From Paenibacillus chibensis (GTDB lineage: Bacteria > Bacillota > Bacilli > Paenibacillales > Paenibacillaceae), in contig NZ_BIMK01000018.1 of the NCBI RefSeq assembly GCF_004001045.1, positions 1 through 64,000 on the forward strand: a stretch of DNA of 64,000 bases, written 5' to 3'. Positions 34,581 through 42,856 of the stretch are shown here, in pieces (positions within the stretch are counted from its first letter, which is position 1; the number at the start of each line of letters is the position of its first letter). The notes under the pieces are model-generated. The model searched no databases. It was given only the letters and a program-made list of their open reading frames with translations, and had not been told where the DNA came from. The position numbers and the translations under genes were made by a program.

Positions 34581-36314
34581 TTATTGCAGAACAACGGTGG
34601 AATAAGCTGGGACCATTACAATATTTTCGTGAATTGACGCGGTGCCGCTGCTGCTTCTGATCATGCTGGCGAAGGACGCCGTATCCGCTGAGTCCAGTTT
34701 GACTTCCTGTGATTGCCCCGACAGGTTGTGCAAAACTAGCACAGATTGCTGTGCGCTTCTGCGCACAAACGAAACGATGGCCGAATTTTGGGTGTCGACA
34801 CTCTTCAGATCCCCATCGCGGAGCGCAGGCAGTTCATTTCGCCAGCCGATCAGCATCCGGTATGTGGACAGCAGTGAACCCTTTTGTCCTGTTTGGGTTT
34901 CCACGTTGGCATCCGCCTGATTCGTTCCGCTGACAGCAGCCTTTTCCCAAGTGGTCTGCCCCTTGTCCTTTCCGCTCCCGCTCCATGCGAACGGTTCACG
35001 GATATGCTCGTCAGGCTTCACGCCCTGCATGCCGATCTCTTCCCCGTAATATATAAACGGGTTGCCCGGGAGCGTCAGCAGCAAGGCCGCCGCCATTTTG
35101 GCATGATTGACATCGTTGCCGAGCTGGCTCATCACCCGGTCCTGGTCGTGGTTCGTCAAAAAGACGGCATCCACGAACTTGTTGCCGGATTTGTCCATAT
35201 AGAATTGATTTGTGCGCTCCAGCGTAAATCCGAGATTGTTGTCCTTCTCTTGCTTGACCGCGCTGATGATATTCTCCGCAAGATTAAAGTCAAAAGCCGA
35301 ATTAAAGGCATCGTTCAAATACGGGGCGATGGCGGCCGCGGATTTCTCCCATACCTCGCCGACCATATAAGCATCCTTGTTCACCGCATTCATGCTTCCG
35401 CGGAATTCCTGCCACCAGGCCTCATTCTTGGCTGTCGTAGCGGGGCTGCGGTCGCTTTGCAGATTTTCATAGATGTGCTTGGCCCCGTCGACCCGGAATC
35501 CGTCCACCCCAAGCTTCAACCAGAATTGCCCTACGTCTTCGATTTCCTTACGCACTTCCGGATTGTCGTAATTCAGATCCGGCATGCCTTCCCAGAACGT
35601 ACCGAGATAATGGGCACCGCCGCGTTCGAACCACGGATTGCCGCTTCCTGCCGCACTCGTCCCGCTAGGCGCTACGCCTTGATCTTCTGCCCATACATAC
35701 CAGTCGCGGTACTTGCTGTTTTTGTCCTGAGCGGCCTGGATGAACCATGGATGCTTCACGCTCGTATGATTGACGACCAGGTCCATAATGACCTTGATTC
35801 CGCGTTTATGCGCTTCTTCGACCAGCTTCTTCATGTCTTCCAGCGTCCCGTAATCCGGATTGATATTCCGGTAGTCGGTGATATCGTAGCCGTGATAGCT
35901 CGGGGACGGGTTGACCGGCATCAGCCAGATGCCTCCCACGCCCAGGTCATCATGCGTGTCCGGATTGCCGTCATTCAGATAATCCAGCTTTTCTGTCAAT
36001 CCTCTGAGATCGCCGATGCCATCCCCGTTCGAATCATAAAAGGAACGGACGAACACCTCGTAATAAACGGTCGACGGCTGCTCGTGAATCTCGGCGGCCT
36101 GCGCCTTTTTTCCGTTCTCCGGCGCCGATTCCCCTTGATGCAGGGTTACGCCTGCCTCCTGCTTCGTCCCGTTCCCCTGCGCGATCGGCTTGCTATCCGA
36201 TCCGGCCGGTTTATCCGGATGGCTGCAGCCTGCAATTAAAGAACCCGTTAACATCACGGCGCCCATGCCGGCTCCCCAACGCCGCCACGCCGCAGTTCCT
36301 GATTTTCTCACCAT
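34581..36314 (-). CDS. Surface lipoprotein alpha-amylase (GH13)
   Basis: A 577-residue enzyme. ATG 36314 (MVRKSGTAAWRR) follows GGGAGGC with 8 nt spacing; upstream in-frame codons to 36371 have no site. The signal ends in a lipobox at C30 (SLIAGCSH), so the enzyme is anchored outside. The GH13 barrel shows FYDSNGDGIGDLRGLTEKLD, DLVVNHTS, the nucleophile in DGFRVDGAKH, the acid/base in MVGEVWE and FLTNHDQDR. It should release maltodextrins at the cell surface for MalE. It lies upstream of malE on the same strand with a MalR operator at 36449. Confidence 0.9.
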   Translation of the reverse strand: MVRKSGTAAWRRWGAGMGAVMLTGSLIAGCSHPDKPAGSDSKPIAQGNGTKQEAGVTLHQGESAPENGKKAQAAEIHEQPSTVYYEVFVRSFYDSNGDGIGDLRGLTEKLDYLNDGNPDTHDDLGVGGIWLMPVNPSPSYHGYDITDYRNINPDYGTLEDMKKLVEEAHKRGIKVIMDLVVNHTSVKHPWFIQAAQDKNSKYRDWYVWAEDQGVAPSGTSAAGSGNPWFERGGAHYLGTFWEGMPDLNYDNPEVRKEIEDVGQFWLKLGVDGFRVDGAKHIYENLQSDRSPATTAKNEAWWQEFRGSMNAVNKDAYMVGEVWEKSAAAIAPYLNDAFNSAFDFNLAENIISAVKQEKDNNLGFTLERTNQFYMDKSGNKFVDAVFLTNHDQDRVMSQLGNDVNHAKMAAALLLTLPGNPFIYYGEEIGMQGVKPDEHIREPFAWSGSGKDKGQTTWEKAAVSGTNQADANVETQTGQKGSLLSTYRMLIGWRNELPALRDGDLKSVDTQNSAIVSFVRRSAQQSVLVLHNLSGQSQEVKLDSADTASFASMIRSSSGTASIHENIVMVPAYSTVVLQ

Positions 36315-36448
36315 ACATCCAGCCTCCCTTCTTTCGTTTAGCACATGCAGCCGGTTTCGAACAACCGGCATGCTTGCAACCAGGCTGTTCCAGCGAAACT
36401 TGCCGGCTTCTTGCTCTTGTGCTCTTCATTACGAAGAATACGATGCGC

Positions 36449-36460
36449 AAAAACGTTTGC
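36449..36460. promoter_or_regulatory. MalR-type operator of the amylase gene
   Basis: AAAAACGTTTGC, core AAACGTTT at 36451-36458, inside a longer palindrome GCGCAAA-N4-TTTGCGC (36445-36462). It is about 135 bp upstream of the amylase start codon. Confidence 0.65.
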
Positions 36461-36462
36461 GC

Positions 36463-36819
36463 AACCCCTTTTTTTCTTGAAATTTACATATCGCGTTTGG
36501 TAAAGCCCTCACTCAGGCAGAAGAAACGCGGATGCGCAGTGCATTGCATATTTTCTTGAAAATTTTCCGGGCGGTGAGGAACCATATTTACAAGCCAGAA
36601 CCTTTGGATTAAGATAGCAAGTGTAAAATCAGCGTAAGAATCCCTCACAAGGTTAAGCCTCGTGTCGAGGCTGATGCAGGTATTCTGCTGGGCAAACGCT
36701 CAATAAACAAATTCAAATGGATAAGGCCAAACGCTTTATCCATGCCTCTGCCATGATGCCTAAAACACTCTTACGGCGCACCAGGCCTCGAATAGCCCTT
36801 TTTGCGTGTTATGCGTGGC
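36463..36819. other. Intergenic region without a recognised gene
   Basis: Between the amylase and malR promoters. It holds two small hairpins, AGCCTCG/CGAGGCT (36656-36672) and ATGGATAA/TTATCCAT (36717-36743), and two copies of an AAACGCT word. No reading frame longer than about 60 codons has a ribosome site. I see no transposon ends. Confidence 0.4.
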
Positions 36820-36833
36820 TTTAAGCGTTTAAA
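36820..36833. promoter_or_regulatory. cre-like site upstream of malR
   Basis: TTTAAGCGTTTAAA matches 12 of 14 positions of the CcpA consensus and is itself nearly palindromic. Confidence 0.35.
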
Positions 36834-36881
36834 CTCTATCATCATAAAAGCGGGTGAAGATGTCCCCGTCTATCTAGGAAC

Positions 36882-36893
36882 GCAAACGTTTCC
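36882..36893. promoter_or_regulatory. MalR-type operator before malR (autoregulation)
   Basis: GCAAACGTTTCC, ending 3 bp before the AGGGAGGT ribosome site of malR. Binding here would block transcription of the repressor gene. Confidence 0.65.
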
Positions 36894-36907
36894 ACAGGGA
36901 GGTCACA

Positions 36908-37945
36908 ATGTCTGTCACGATAAAAGATGTCGCCAAAAAAGCGGGCGTTTCTCCCTCCACCGTGTCCCGTGTGCTGTCGAATAACACCAGAATCAGCCGA
37001 GAAACGTCCCAAAAGGTCCGGGATGTCATGGAGGAACTCGGATATCATCCGAATATTATGGCCAAAAGCCTGGTGTCGCGCACCACGGAAAGCATCTGCG
37101 TGATTTTGCCGAAGCCGGCCGAGGAGCTGTTTCTGAATATGTTTTTCATGGAGCTGATTCGCGGTATCGTTACCCAGGCCAATCGCTCGGGATATGACGT
37201 GGTCATCAGTTCCGGTGGAAGCGAGCAGGAGGAAATCGAAGCCGTATCGCGCCTTCTGAAGGGCAAGCGGGTCGACGGCGCCATCCTTCTCTACTCCCGC
37301 AAGGATGACCGGGTGGTTGAATTCTTGAAGAATAACCAGTTTCCGTTCGTCCTTGTCGGAAGAAGCGAGAAATATCCGGATATTCTGTCCGTGGATAACG
37401 ACAACGTCCAGGCTGCCTATGATGCCACCAAGCATTTGATTTCGCTCGGCCATCAGCGCATCGGCTTTGTCAGCGGTCCCCCGAATCACATCGTATCGCG
37501 CGATCGCATGAAGGGATACGTTACCGCACTGGACGAAGCAGGTCTTGCCATGCGCAAGGATTGGATCGTTGAAGGCGAATTTTTGCAGGAAAGCGGCTAT
37601 CGGGCCATGTCCTTTTTCATGAATCTGCCGGAGAGACCGACTGCGCTCGTCGTTGTGGATGATCTGGTATCCCTCGGTGTTCTGCGCGGACTGCATGAGC
37701 TCGGATACAAGGTTCCCGAAGATCTGTGCATTGTCAGCTTTAACAATCTTTCCATTGCCGAGCTGTCGACGCCGCCTGTCAGCAGCATGGATATCGGCAT
37801 TTATAATCTTGGCTATACCGCGTCGCAAGCCTTGATCCAGTCGATTCAGCATGACGGGGAGCAGCAGTTCCAGAAACGCCATATTATTCCCCATCGGCTG
37901 GTCATCAGAGAATCTTCGATCTATTCGCCGCCGAGGCCATCTTAA
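36908..37945 (+). CDS. malR: LacI-family maltodextrin repressor, MalR-like
   Basis: A 345-residue LacI/GalR regulator: helix-turn-helix TIKDVAKKAGVSPSTVSRVL at the very N-terminus, hinge, and sugar-binding domain (VILPKPAEELFLNMFFMELI ... LCIVSFNNLSIAELSTPPVS). ATG 36908 follows AGGGAGGT. It stands at the centre of the maltodextrin cluster, divergent from the amylase and malEFG and upstream of pgmB-mapA. Six GCAAACGTTTGC-like palindromes lie before these genes, before malR itself and before the neopullulanase gene, so it is very likely their common repressor with maltose or maltodextrin as inducer. Confidence 0.85.
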   Translation: MSVTIKDVAKKAGVSPSTVSRVLSNNTRISRETSQKVRDVMEELGYHPNIMAKSLVSRTTESICVILPKPAEELFLNMFFMELIRGIVTQANRSGYDVVISSGGSEQEEIEAVSRLLKGKRVDGAILLYSRKDDRVVEFLKNNQFPFVLVGRSEKYPDILSVDNDNVQAAYDATKHLISLGHQRIGFVSGPPNHIVSRDRMKGYVTALDEAGLAMRKDWIVEGEFLQESGYRAMSFFMNLPERPTALVVVDDLVSLGVLRGLHELGYKVPEDLCIVSFNNLSIAELSTPPVSSMDIGIYNLGYTASQALIQSIQHDGEQQFQKRHIIPHRLVIRESSIYSPPRPS

Positions 37946-38035
37946 GCAAGCCCGTATGCTTCGCCGGAATGCCCGGCCCAATCCAACGAATTGCCTATCC
38001 GCGTTTTTATCGTCCTGGGTATTCGAAAAAACTAC

Positions 38036-38064
38036 TTGACGACCGGGCCGGTTTAACGTTATTT
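38036..38064 (+). promoter_or_regulatory. Possible pgmB-mapA promoter
   Basis: -35 TTGACG (38036-38041), 17-nt spacer, -10 TTATTT (38059-38064). The -10 is poor. If used, the operator at 38185 lies about 115 nt downstream as a roadblock. Confidence 0.35.
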
Positions 38065-38184
38065 TCAACTCAGAAGTACCCCGCTTCTCCTCTTGCCCGC
38101 ATTCGCGGACAACGGAAGCATGTCATACAAATGTATTTCAATCCGTGGAGCATCTTTGGTGCTTCCTTTATTTTCAGAAATTGT

Positions 38185-38196
38185 TCAAACGTTTGC
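38185..38196. promoter_or_regulatory. MalR-type operator before pgmB
   Basis: TCAAACGTTTGC, core AAACGTTT at 38187-38194, directly upstream of the AAAGGAGG ribosome site of pgmB. Confidence 0.65.
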
Positions 38197-38221
38197 ACAA
38201 ACTCAAAGGAGGATTTCACCA

Positions 38222-38893
38222 ATGACGCTTCACACTCCGATTCGCGCTTGTCTGTTCGATCTGGACGGCGTGCTTGTCGATACTGCGAAATATCATTATC
38301 TGGCCTGGAAACGGCTTGCCGAAGAGCTCGGCTTTGATTTTACGGAACAGGATAACGAACGCCTGAAAGGCGTAAGCCGGATGGCTTCACTCGACATTCT
38401 GCTCGGGATCGGCGGGTTAAACCTGGATGAGGAAACCAAGCTCGCCCTGGCCGAGAAAAAAAATGCATGGTACGTGGATTACATATCCCGTATGGATGAA
38501 TCGGAGATTTTGCCGGGCGCGCTTGCCTTTTTGCAGGAGCTGAAAGCCGAAGGCATTCGGATCGCCCTCGGTTCGGCCAGCAAAAATGCGATGACGATCC
38601 TGAACAACACGCATATGGTGCCATATTTCGATGCCATCATCGACGGTACGAAAACGGCGAGCGCCAAGCCGGACCCGGAAGTATTTCTGCTGGGCGCGCA
38701 GGAGCTGAAGGTAGACCCGGCCGAATGCGTCGTGTTCGAGGATGCCGAAGCCGGGATTGAAGCTGCGATCCGCGCCGGAATGCGCAGCATCGGGGTCGGC
38801 TCCAAAGCGACGCTTGGCCGTGCCGATGACGTCGTGTCTTCGCTGCAGGAAATGTCGGCTAGCCGCCTGATGAAGCTGTTCCCGGTCCGCTAA
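38222..38893 (+). CDS. pgmB: Beta-phosphoglucomutase
   Basis: A 223-residue HAD-superfamily mutase converting beta-glucose 1-phosphate to glucose 6-phosphate. Catalytic aspartates D13 and D15 lie in FDLDGVLVDTAKYHYLAWK, and the cap, the IALGSASKNA motif and VFEDAEAGIEAA are typical of PgmB. ATG 38222 follows AAAGGAGG with 9 nt spacing; the frame runs further upstream but without a site. It is the first gene of an operon with maltose phosphorylase, whose product it uses, and it has a MalR-type operator immediately upstream. Confidence 0.92.
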   Translation: MTLHTPIRACLFDLDGVLVDTAKYHYLAWKRLAEELGFDFTEQDNERLKGVSRMASLDILLGIGGLNLDEETKLALAEKKNAWYVDYISRMDESEILPGALAFLQELKAEGIRIALGSASKNAMTILNNTHMVPYFDAIIDGTKTASAKPDPEVFLLGAQELKVDPAECVVFEDAEAGIEAAIRAGMRSIGVGSKATLGRADDVVSSLQEMSASRLMKLFPVR

Positions 38894-39005
38894 ATTCGGG
38901 ATATTTCCCTGGAAATCGAAAATAAATGACATCAAGTTTTCGCAAAATATAGAAACCATCTTTCGGATTTGTTACTTACTATGCCTTCAAAAGGAGCCGG
39001 TTACT

Positions 39006-41309
39006 GTGAAGCAATATTTAAAGCTCGATAAATGGAATATTATCGAAGAGGATTTTCAACTGCATCAGCATGAAATCTCGGAAAGTATTTTCAGCATCGG
39101 AAACGGTTATATGGGCCAGCGCGCCAACTTTGAGGAGTCCTTCAGCGGACCTTCGCTGCAGGGCAGCTACATGGCCGGCGTCTACTATCCCGACAAGACC
39201 CGTGTCGGTTGGTGGAAAAACGGCTATCCGGAGTATTTTGCTAAAGTGCTGAACAGCACCAACTGGATCGGCATCGACATCGACATCGACGGCGTGAAGC
39301 TTGATCTTGCCGCCTGTACGGTAAAGGATTTCTCGCGGGTGCTGAACATGAAGGAAGGCACGCTGTCCCGCAGCTTCACCGCCGAGCTTGAGGACGGCAA
39401 GGAAGTGCGCGTGGAGGCGCTCCGCTTCGTCAGCATGACCCGCCATGAGATTGGTGCCATCCGCTATGCGGTTACCCCGCTGAACTTCAGCGGAACCTTG
39501 ACTGTAACGCCATATCTGGACGGCGACGTGCAGAATAAGGACTCGAACTACGAGGAAAAATTCTGGACGGAAGTATTCAAGGAATTCGGCGAAAAGGATG
39601 CCGTGTTAACGGTCAAAACGAAAAAGCTCGACTTTCACCTGACCTCGGTCATGACCTTCGAAATCAGCAAAAACGGCGATCCGCTTGCCCTGCAGCCCGA
39701 GCACATCGAAAAAGAGAAGTATGTTGCCGCCCGCGTGCAGGTGGAAGCCGCCCAAAATGAACAAATCGTCATTTATAAATACGTTGCAAACGTGACTTCC
39801 CGCGATTACGGCTTTGGCCAGCTCGTCGATGCCGGACGCGCCGCGCTGCAAAGCGCCGTGGAGGCAGGCTTCCAGGAGCTGCATAAGGAGCAGATTCAAG
39901 CTTGGGCCGACAAATGGCGCGACAGCGATATCGTCATCGAAGGCGACGTGGCTGCACAGCAGGCGATCCGCTTTAACATTTTCCAGCTGAACCAGACGTA
40001 CAGCGGCGAAGACGACCGGCTCAATATCGGACCGAAAGGATTTACCGGCGAAAAATACGGCGGCAGCACCTACTGGGATACGGAAGCCTACTGCCTGCCT
40101 TTCTACCTCAGCACAGCCGACGCTTCCATCGCCCGCAATCTGCTGATCTACCGCTACAAGCACTTGGAAAAAGCAAAGGAAAATGCGCGCAAGCTCGGCT
40201 TTACCAAAGGCGCCCTCTATCCGATGGTGACGATGAACGGCGAAGAATGCCATAACGAATGGGAGATCACCTTCGAGGAGATCCACCGGAACGGCGCCAT
40301 CGCTTACGCCATCTTCAATTACGTGAATTACACCGGCGATCTCGATTACCTCGGCCAATACGGCCTTGAAGTGCTCGCTGAAATTTCCCGGTTCTGGGAA
40401 GAGCGCGTCAACTATGTGCAGGCCAAGGATCAGTATGTGATGCTCGGCGTCACCGGACCGAATGAATACGAAAACAACGTCAACAACAATTGGTACACGA
40501 ACCGTATTGCGTCATGGACCATGGAATACACGCTTGAAGTGCTCGACTACCTGCGCGAAAACGAGCCTTCCCGTTACCAGGAGCTGACGGATAAGCTGCA
40601 GTTGTCCGAAGAAGAAACCGCGAAGTGGCAGGACATCATCGACAAAATGTACTATCCGTTCGATCCGGAACGCGATGTCTTCCTGCAGCAGGACGGCTTC
40701 CTCGACAAGGATCTGACGCCGGTCAAGGATCTCGATCCGAAGCATCTGCCGCTGAACCAGAACTGGTCCTGGGACCGGATCCTTCGTTCGGCATACATCA
40801 AGCAGGCTGACGTCCTGCAAGGATTGTTCTTCCTGGGCGACCGCTACGACCTGGCCACGAAGAAGCGCAATTTCGACTTCTACGAGCCGCTGACGGTGCA
40901 TGAGTCTTCCCTCTCCCCTTGCGTGCATTCTATTATCGCCTGCGAGCTGGGCTACAAGGAGAAGGCTTACGAAATGTACCTGCGCACCTCGCGCCTGGAT
41001 CTGGATAACTACAATAACGACACCGAGGACGGCTGCCACACCACCAGCATGGCCGGCACCTGGATGTCCGTTGTTCATGGCTTTGGGGGCCTGAAGGTGA
41101 AGGACGGCGTCCTGCACCTGAATCCGTTCAATCCGGGCCACTGGAACTCCTTCGCCTTCAAGGTGATGTTCCGCGGTTCCCGCCTGAAAGTGACGGTTGG
41201 CGAGCATGACGTGCTCGTGACCAACGAATCAGAAGTTCCGGCCGATATCAACGTATACGGCAAGGATTACACGGTTGGCGGCATGGGGAACGTTAAAGTC
41301 ACGCATTAA
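39006..41309 (+). CDS. mapA: Maltose phosphorylase (GH65)
   Basis: A 767-residue inverting phosphorylase: maltose + phosphate to glucose + beta-glucose 1-phosphate. The predicted general acid is E487 in TGPNEYENNVNNNWYTN, the same number as in the Lactobacillus brevis enzyme as I recall it. The phosphate-site block HESSLSPCVHSI and the stretch IKQADVLQGLFFL are also typical. GTG 39006 follows AAGGAG. It lies 112 bp after pgmB in one operon and is followed by a clear terminator. Trehalose or kojibiose phosphorylases are related, but the MalEFG/MalR setting favours maltose. Confidence 0.9.
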   Translation: MKQYLKLDKWNIIEEDFQLHQHEISESIFSIGNGYMGQRANFEESFSGPSLQGSYMAGVYYPDKTRVGWWKNGYPEYFAKVLNSTNWIGIDIDIDGVKLDLAACTVKDFSRVLNMKEGTLSRSFTAELEDGKEVRVEALRFVSMTRHEIGAIRYAVTPLNFSGTLTVTPYLDGDVQNKDSNYEEKFWTEVFKEFGEKDAVLTVKTKKLDFHLTSVMTFEISKNGDPLALQPEHIEKEKYVAARVQVEAAQNEQIVIYKYVANVTSRDYGFGQLVDAGRAALQSAVEAGFQELHKEQIQAWADKWRDSDIVIEGDVAAQQAIRFNIFQLNQTYSGEDDRLNIGPKGFTGEKYGGSTYWDTEAYCLPFYLSTADASIARNLLIYRYKHLEKAKENARKLGFTKGALYPMVTMNGEECHNEWEITFEEIHRNGAIAYAIFNYVNYTGDLDYLGQYGLEVLAEISRFWEERVNYVQAKDQYVMLGVTGPNEYENNVNNNWYTNRIASWTMEYTLEVLDYLRENEPSRYQELTDKLQLSEEETAKWQDIIDKMYYPFDPERDVFLQQDGFLDKDLTPVKDLDPKHLPLNQNWSWDRILRSAYIKQADVLQGLFFLGDRYDLATKKRNFDFYEPLTVHESSLSPCVHSIIACELGYKEKAYEMYLRTSRLDLDNYNNDTEDGCHTTSMAGTWMSVVHGFGGLKVKDGVLHLNPFNPGHWNSFAFKVMFRGSRLKVTVGEHDVLVTNESEVPADINVYGKDYTVGGMGNVKVTH

Positions 41310-41330
41310 GACAGATGAACAGATCTATAA

Positions 41331-41362
41331 AAAGAGCTTTCCCGCGAGGGATAGCTCTTTTT
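41331..41362 (+). terminator. Terminator of pgmB-mapA
   Basis: A 13-bp stem with one mismatch (41331-41343 with 41348-41360), loop GCGA, ending in TTTTT. Confidence 0.85.
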
Positions 41363-41412
41363 CTTGTTTATAATAATACGAATAAACAATCCATCTTTAG
41401 GAGGGGATATTC

Positions 41413-41601
41413 ATGGAATTGGCATTCATTCAGCTCATTTCCGTTCTCATGCTGATCATCAGTGTTTATACGATGTTCAGCGTCATCAGTCATGTTCACC
41501 GATCGAAAAAACATGATGAGGAATTGATTGCACTCCTGAAAAATATCCAGGAAAATAGCCCGCAAGGGATAAACGATTCTATTTACAACAAAAAACCGTA
41601 A
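41413..41601 (+). CDS. Small membrane protein, unknown function
   Basis: A 62-residue protein with one hydrophobic helix (about residues 4-25, AFIQLISVLMLIISVYTMFS) and a charged cytoplasmic tail containing KKHDEELIALLKNIQE, which looks amphipathic. TAGGAGGGG lies at ideal spacing before the ATG, so translation is very likely. The stop codon is part of a perfect 24-bp palindrome that acts as terminator (41596-41619). I recognise no family. It is a single-gene unit between mapA and the convergent EAL gene. Confidence 0.7.
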   Translation: MELAFIQLISVLMLIISVYTMFSVISHVHRSKKHDEELIALLKNIQENSPQGINDSIYNKKP

Positions 41602-41622
41602 TCCTGCGCAGGATTACGGTTT
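41591..41622. terminator. Bidirectional terminator overlapping a stop codon
   Basis: A perfect 24-bp palindrome at 41596-41619 (arms 41596-41607 and 41608-41619), with AAAAA before and TTT after. It contains the TAA stop (41599-41601) of the small membrane protein and also serves the convergent EAL gene. Confidence 0.8.
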
Positions 41623-41645
41623 CTCTATGCTGCCGATAGGAGCTG

Positions 41646-42683
41646 CTACACAGCACGCAGTGCCCCAAACGGAGGGCGGTCCGACGGTTTGCCGAACAGG
41701 TAGCCTTGAGCAAGATGTATGCCGGTGGTCCGGCAGAATTCGAATTCCTCCCGCCGCTCGATTCCCTCCGCAAGCACTTGCCCGCCGAATTTGTCCGCCC
41801 GGTCCATAATGCTCAGGATCAGCTCTCTTTTCGAAGCATCCTGGTCACAGCGGTCGATGAGGCTCCGATCGATTTTGACGTAGTCCGGCTTCAGCATGGA
41901 CATCACTTCCAGGGTAGAATACCCTGAGCCTACATCATCGAGCGCTACCTTCATACCGTGGTCTCGGTATGTTTTAAATATTTTCAGAAGATGATCCATA
42001 TCCTCGATTTGTTCCGTCTCCACCACCTCGAACACAAAATCCCGCGGATCCAGGTGGAATTTATCGATGGTTCTAAAGGTATGGCTGAGGCAATATTCGG
42101 GATTATATATGGATGAAGGCAAGAAATTGATAAAGCGTTTGATGCCCCGCGGCAACCACTGGGCGCTCGTCTCGATGGCCGATATGCGGGCCGCCCGGTC
42201 CAGGAACGAATGCATGCCGGTCTCCCTGGCGATTTCGAATAATTGATAGGGCTGAAATGGAACGCCGTTCGGTGCGGGACGCAGCAAAAACTCGAAGCCG
42301 ACAACGTGTTCCGAAGCGTCGACAATCGGCTGCATATGGCTGGAGAATTGGCCCTGCTGGATAATTTCCACCACGTTCACATGATTCATTCTAGCCTTCA
42401 TTTGGGCAAGCGAAATCCAGGGACTGTTCCTCTCATCCCGCCCTCTTCCCGTAATGGAAATATCTGTCGCCTCCACGACCTCTGTCGGAAGGGTATACAA
42501 ACTGTGCACCAGATCAAGAAGCTCATCCTTGGTATCATACGATACAATGATTTCCTCAGCGCCTGTTTCCGATGCAAGCCGACTTTCATGAATTACTGCA
42601 GAGACCAGATGATGTCTAGGCTTGAATCGAACCCTTCCTTGATCCTCTACAGGTTGTATGGGGGCGCATCCGCTGCAGCTCAT
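41646..42683 (-). CDS. EAL-domain protein (cyclic di-GMP phosphodiesterase-like) with CxxC N-terminus
   Basis: About 345 residues. ATG 42683 (MSCSGCAPIQ) has AGGAGG 6 nt upstream; the frame is open to 42701. Residues 1-110 are an unassigned N-terminal domain with an early CxxC (C3, C6). The EAL domain keeps most catalytic ligands: Glu in GFEFLLRP (EFL instead of EAL), Asn in NFLPSSIYNPEYCL, Glu in FEVVETEQ, the pair in ALDDVGSGYS, Lys in VKIDRSLI, Glu in LAEGIE and Gln in QGYLFGKP. It is soluble and has no GGDEF domain. It is probably active against c-di-GMP, possibly with metal- or redox-dependent control through the cysteines. Confidence 0.82.
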   Translation of the reverse strand: MSCSGCAPIQPVEDQGRVRFKPRHHLVSAVIHESRLASETGAEEIIVSYDTKDELLDLVHSLYTLPTEVVEATDISITGRGRDERNSPWISLAQMKARMNHVNVVEIIQQGQFSSHMQPIVDASEHVVGFEFLLRPAPNGVPFQPYQLFEIARETGMHSFLDRAARISAIETSAQWLPRGIKRFINFLPSSIYNPEYCLSHTFRTIDKFHLDPRDFVFEVVETEQIEDMDHLLKIFKTYRDHGMKVALDDVGSGYSTLEVMSMLKPDYVKIDRSLIDRCDQDASKRELILSIMDRADKFGGQVLAEGIERREEFEFCRTTGIHLAQGYLFGKPSDRPPFGALRAV

Positions 42684-42784
42684 GTGGTTCCTCCTTGGCA
42701 TATTTTGCCGAAAATTGTTGTCTTGATTATAGCACGGCGCCCACGGTTTGTGTGTGAGGTTTTGTTAAATTTAAACAAGTTTTT

Positions 42785-42824
42785 AACAAAAACAAGCCAG
42801 CGTTTAAGATTAAACGCCGGCTTG
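42785..42824 (-). terminator. Terminator of the nucleotidase gene
   Basis: A 14-bp stem with one mismatch (42793-42806 with 42811-42824), loop AGAT, followed on the minus strand by TTTTTGTT. Confidence 0.75.
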
Positions 42825-42856
42825 CTTCTTTGGCTATAACATATGTCACAGTTGAC

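Noticed and set aside
34532..34582. Two copies of TCTCCCGTTTT, 40 bp apart, at the end of the amylase gene
   Set aside because: Short, without dyad symmetry or further copies; probably chance.
36600..36800. Transposase or gene remnant in the amylase-malR gap
   Set aside because: No frame shows a recognisable transposase motif, and no terminal repeats or target duplication are visible.
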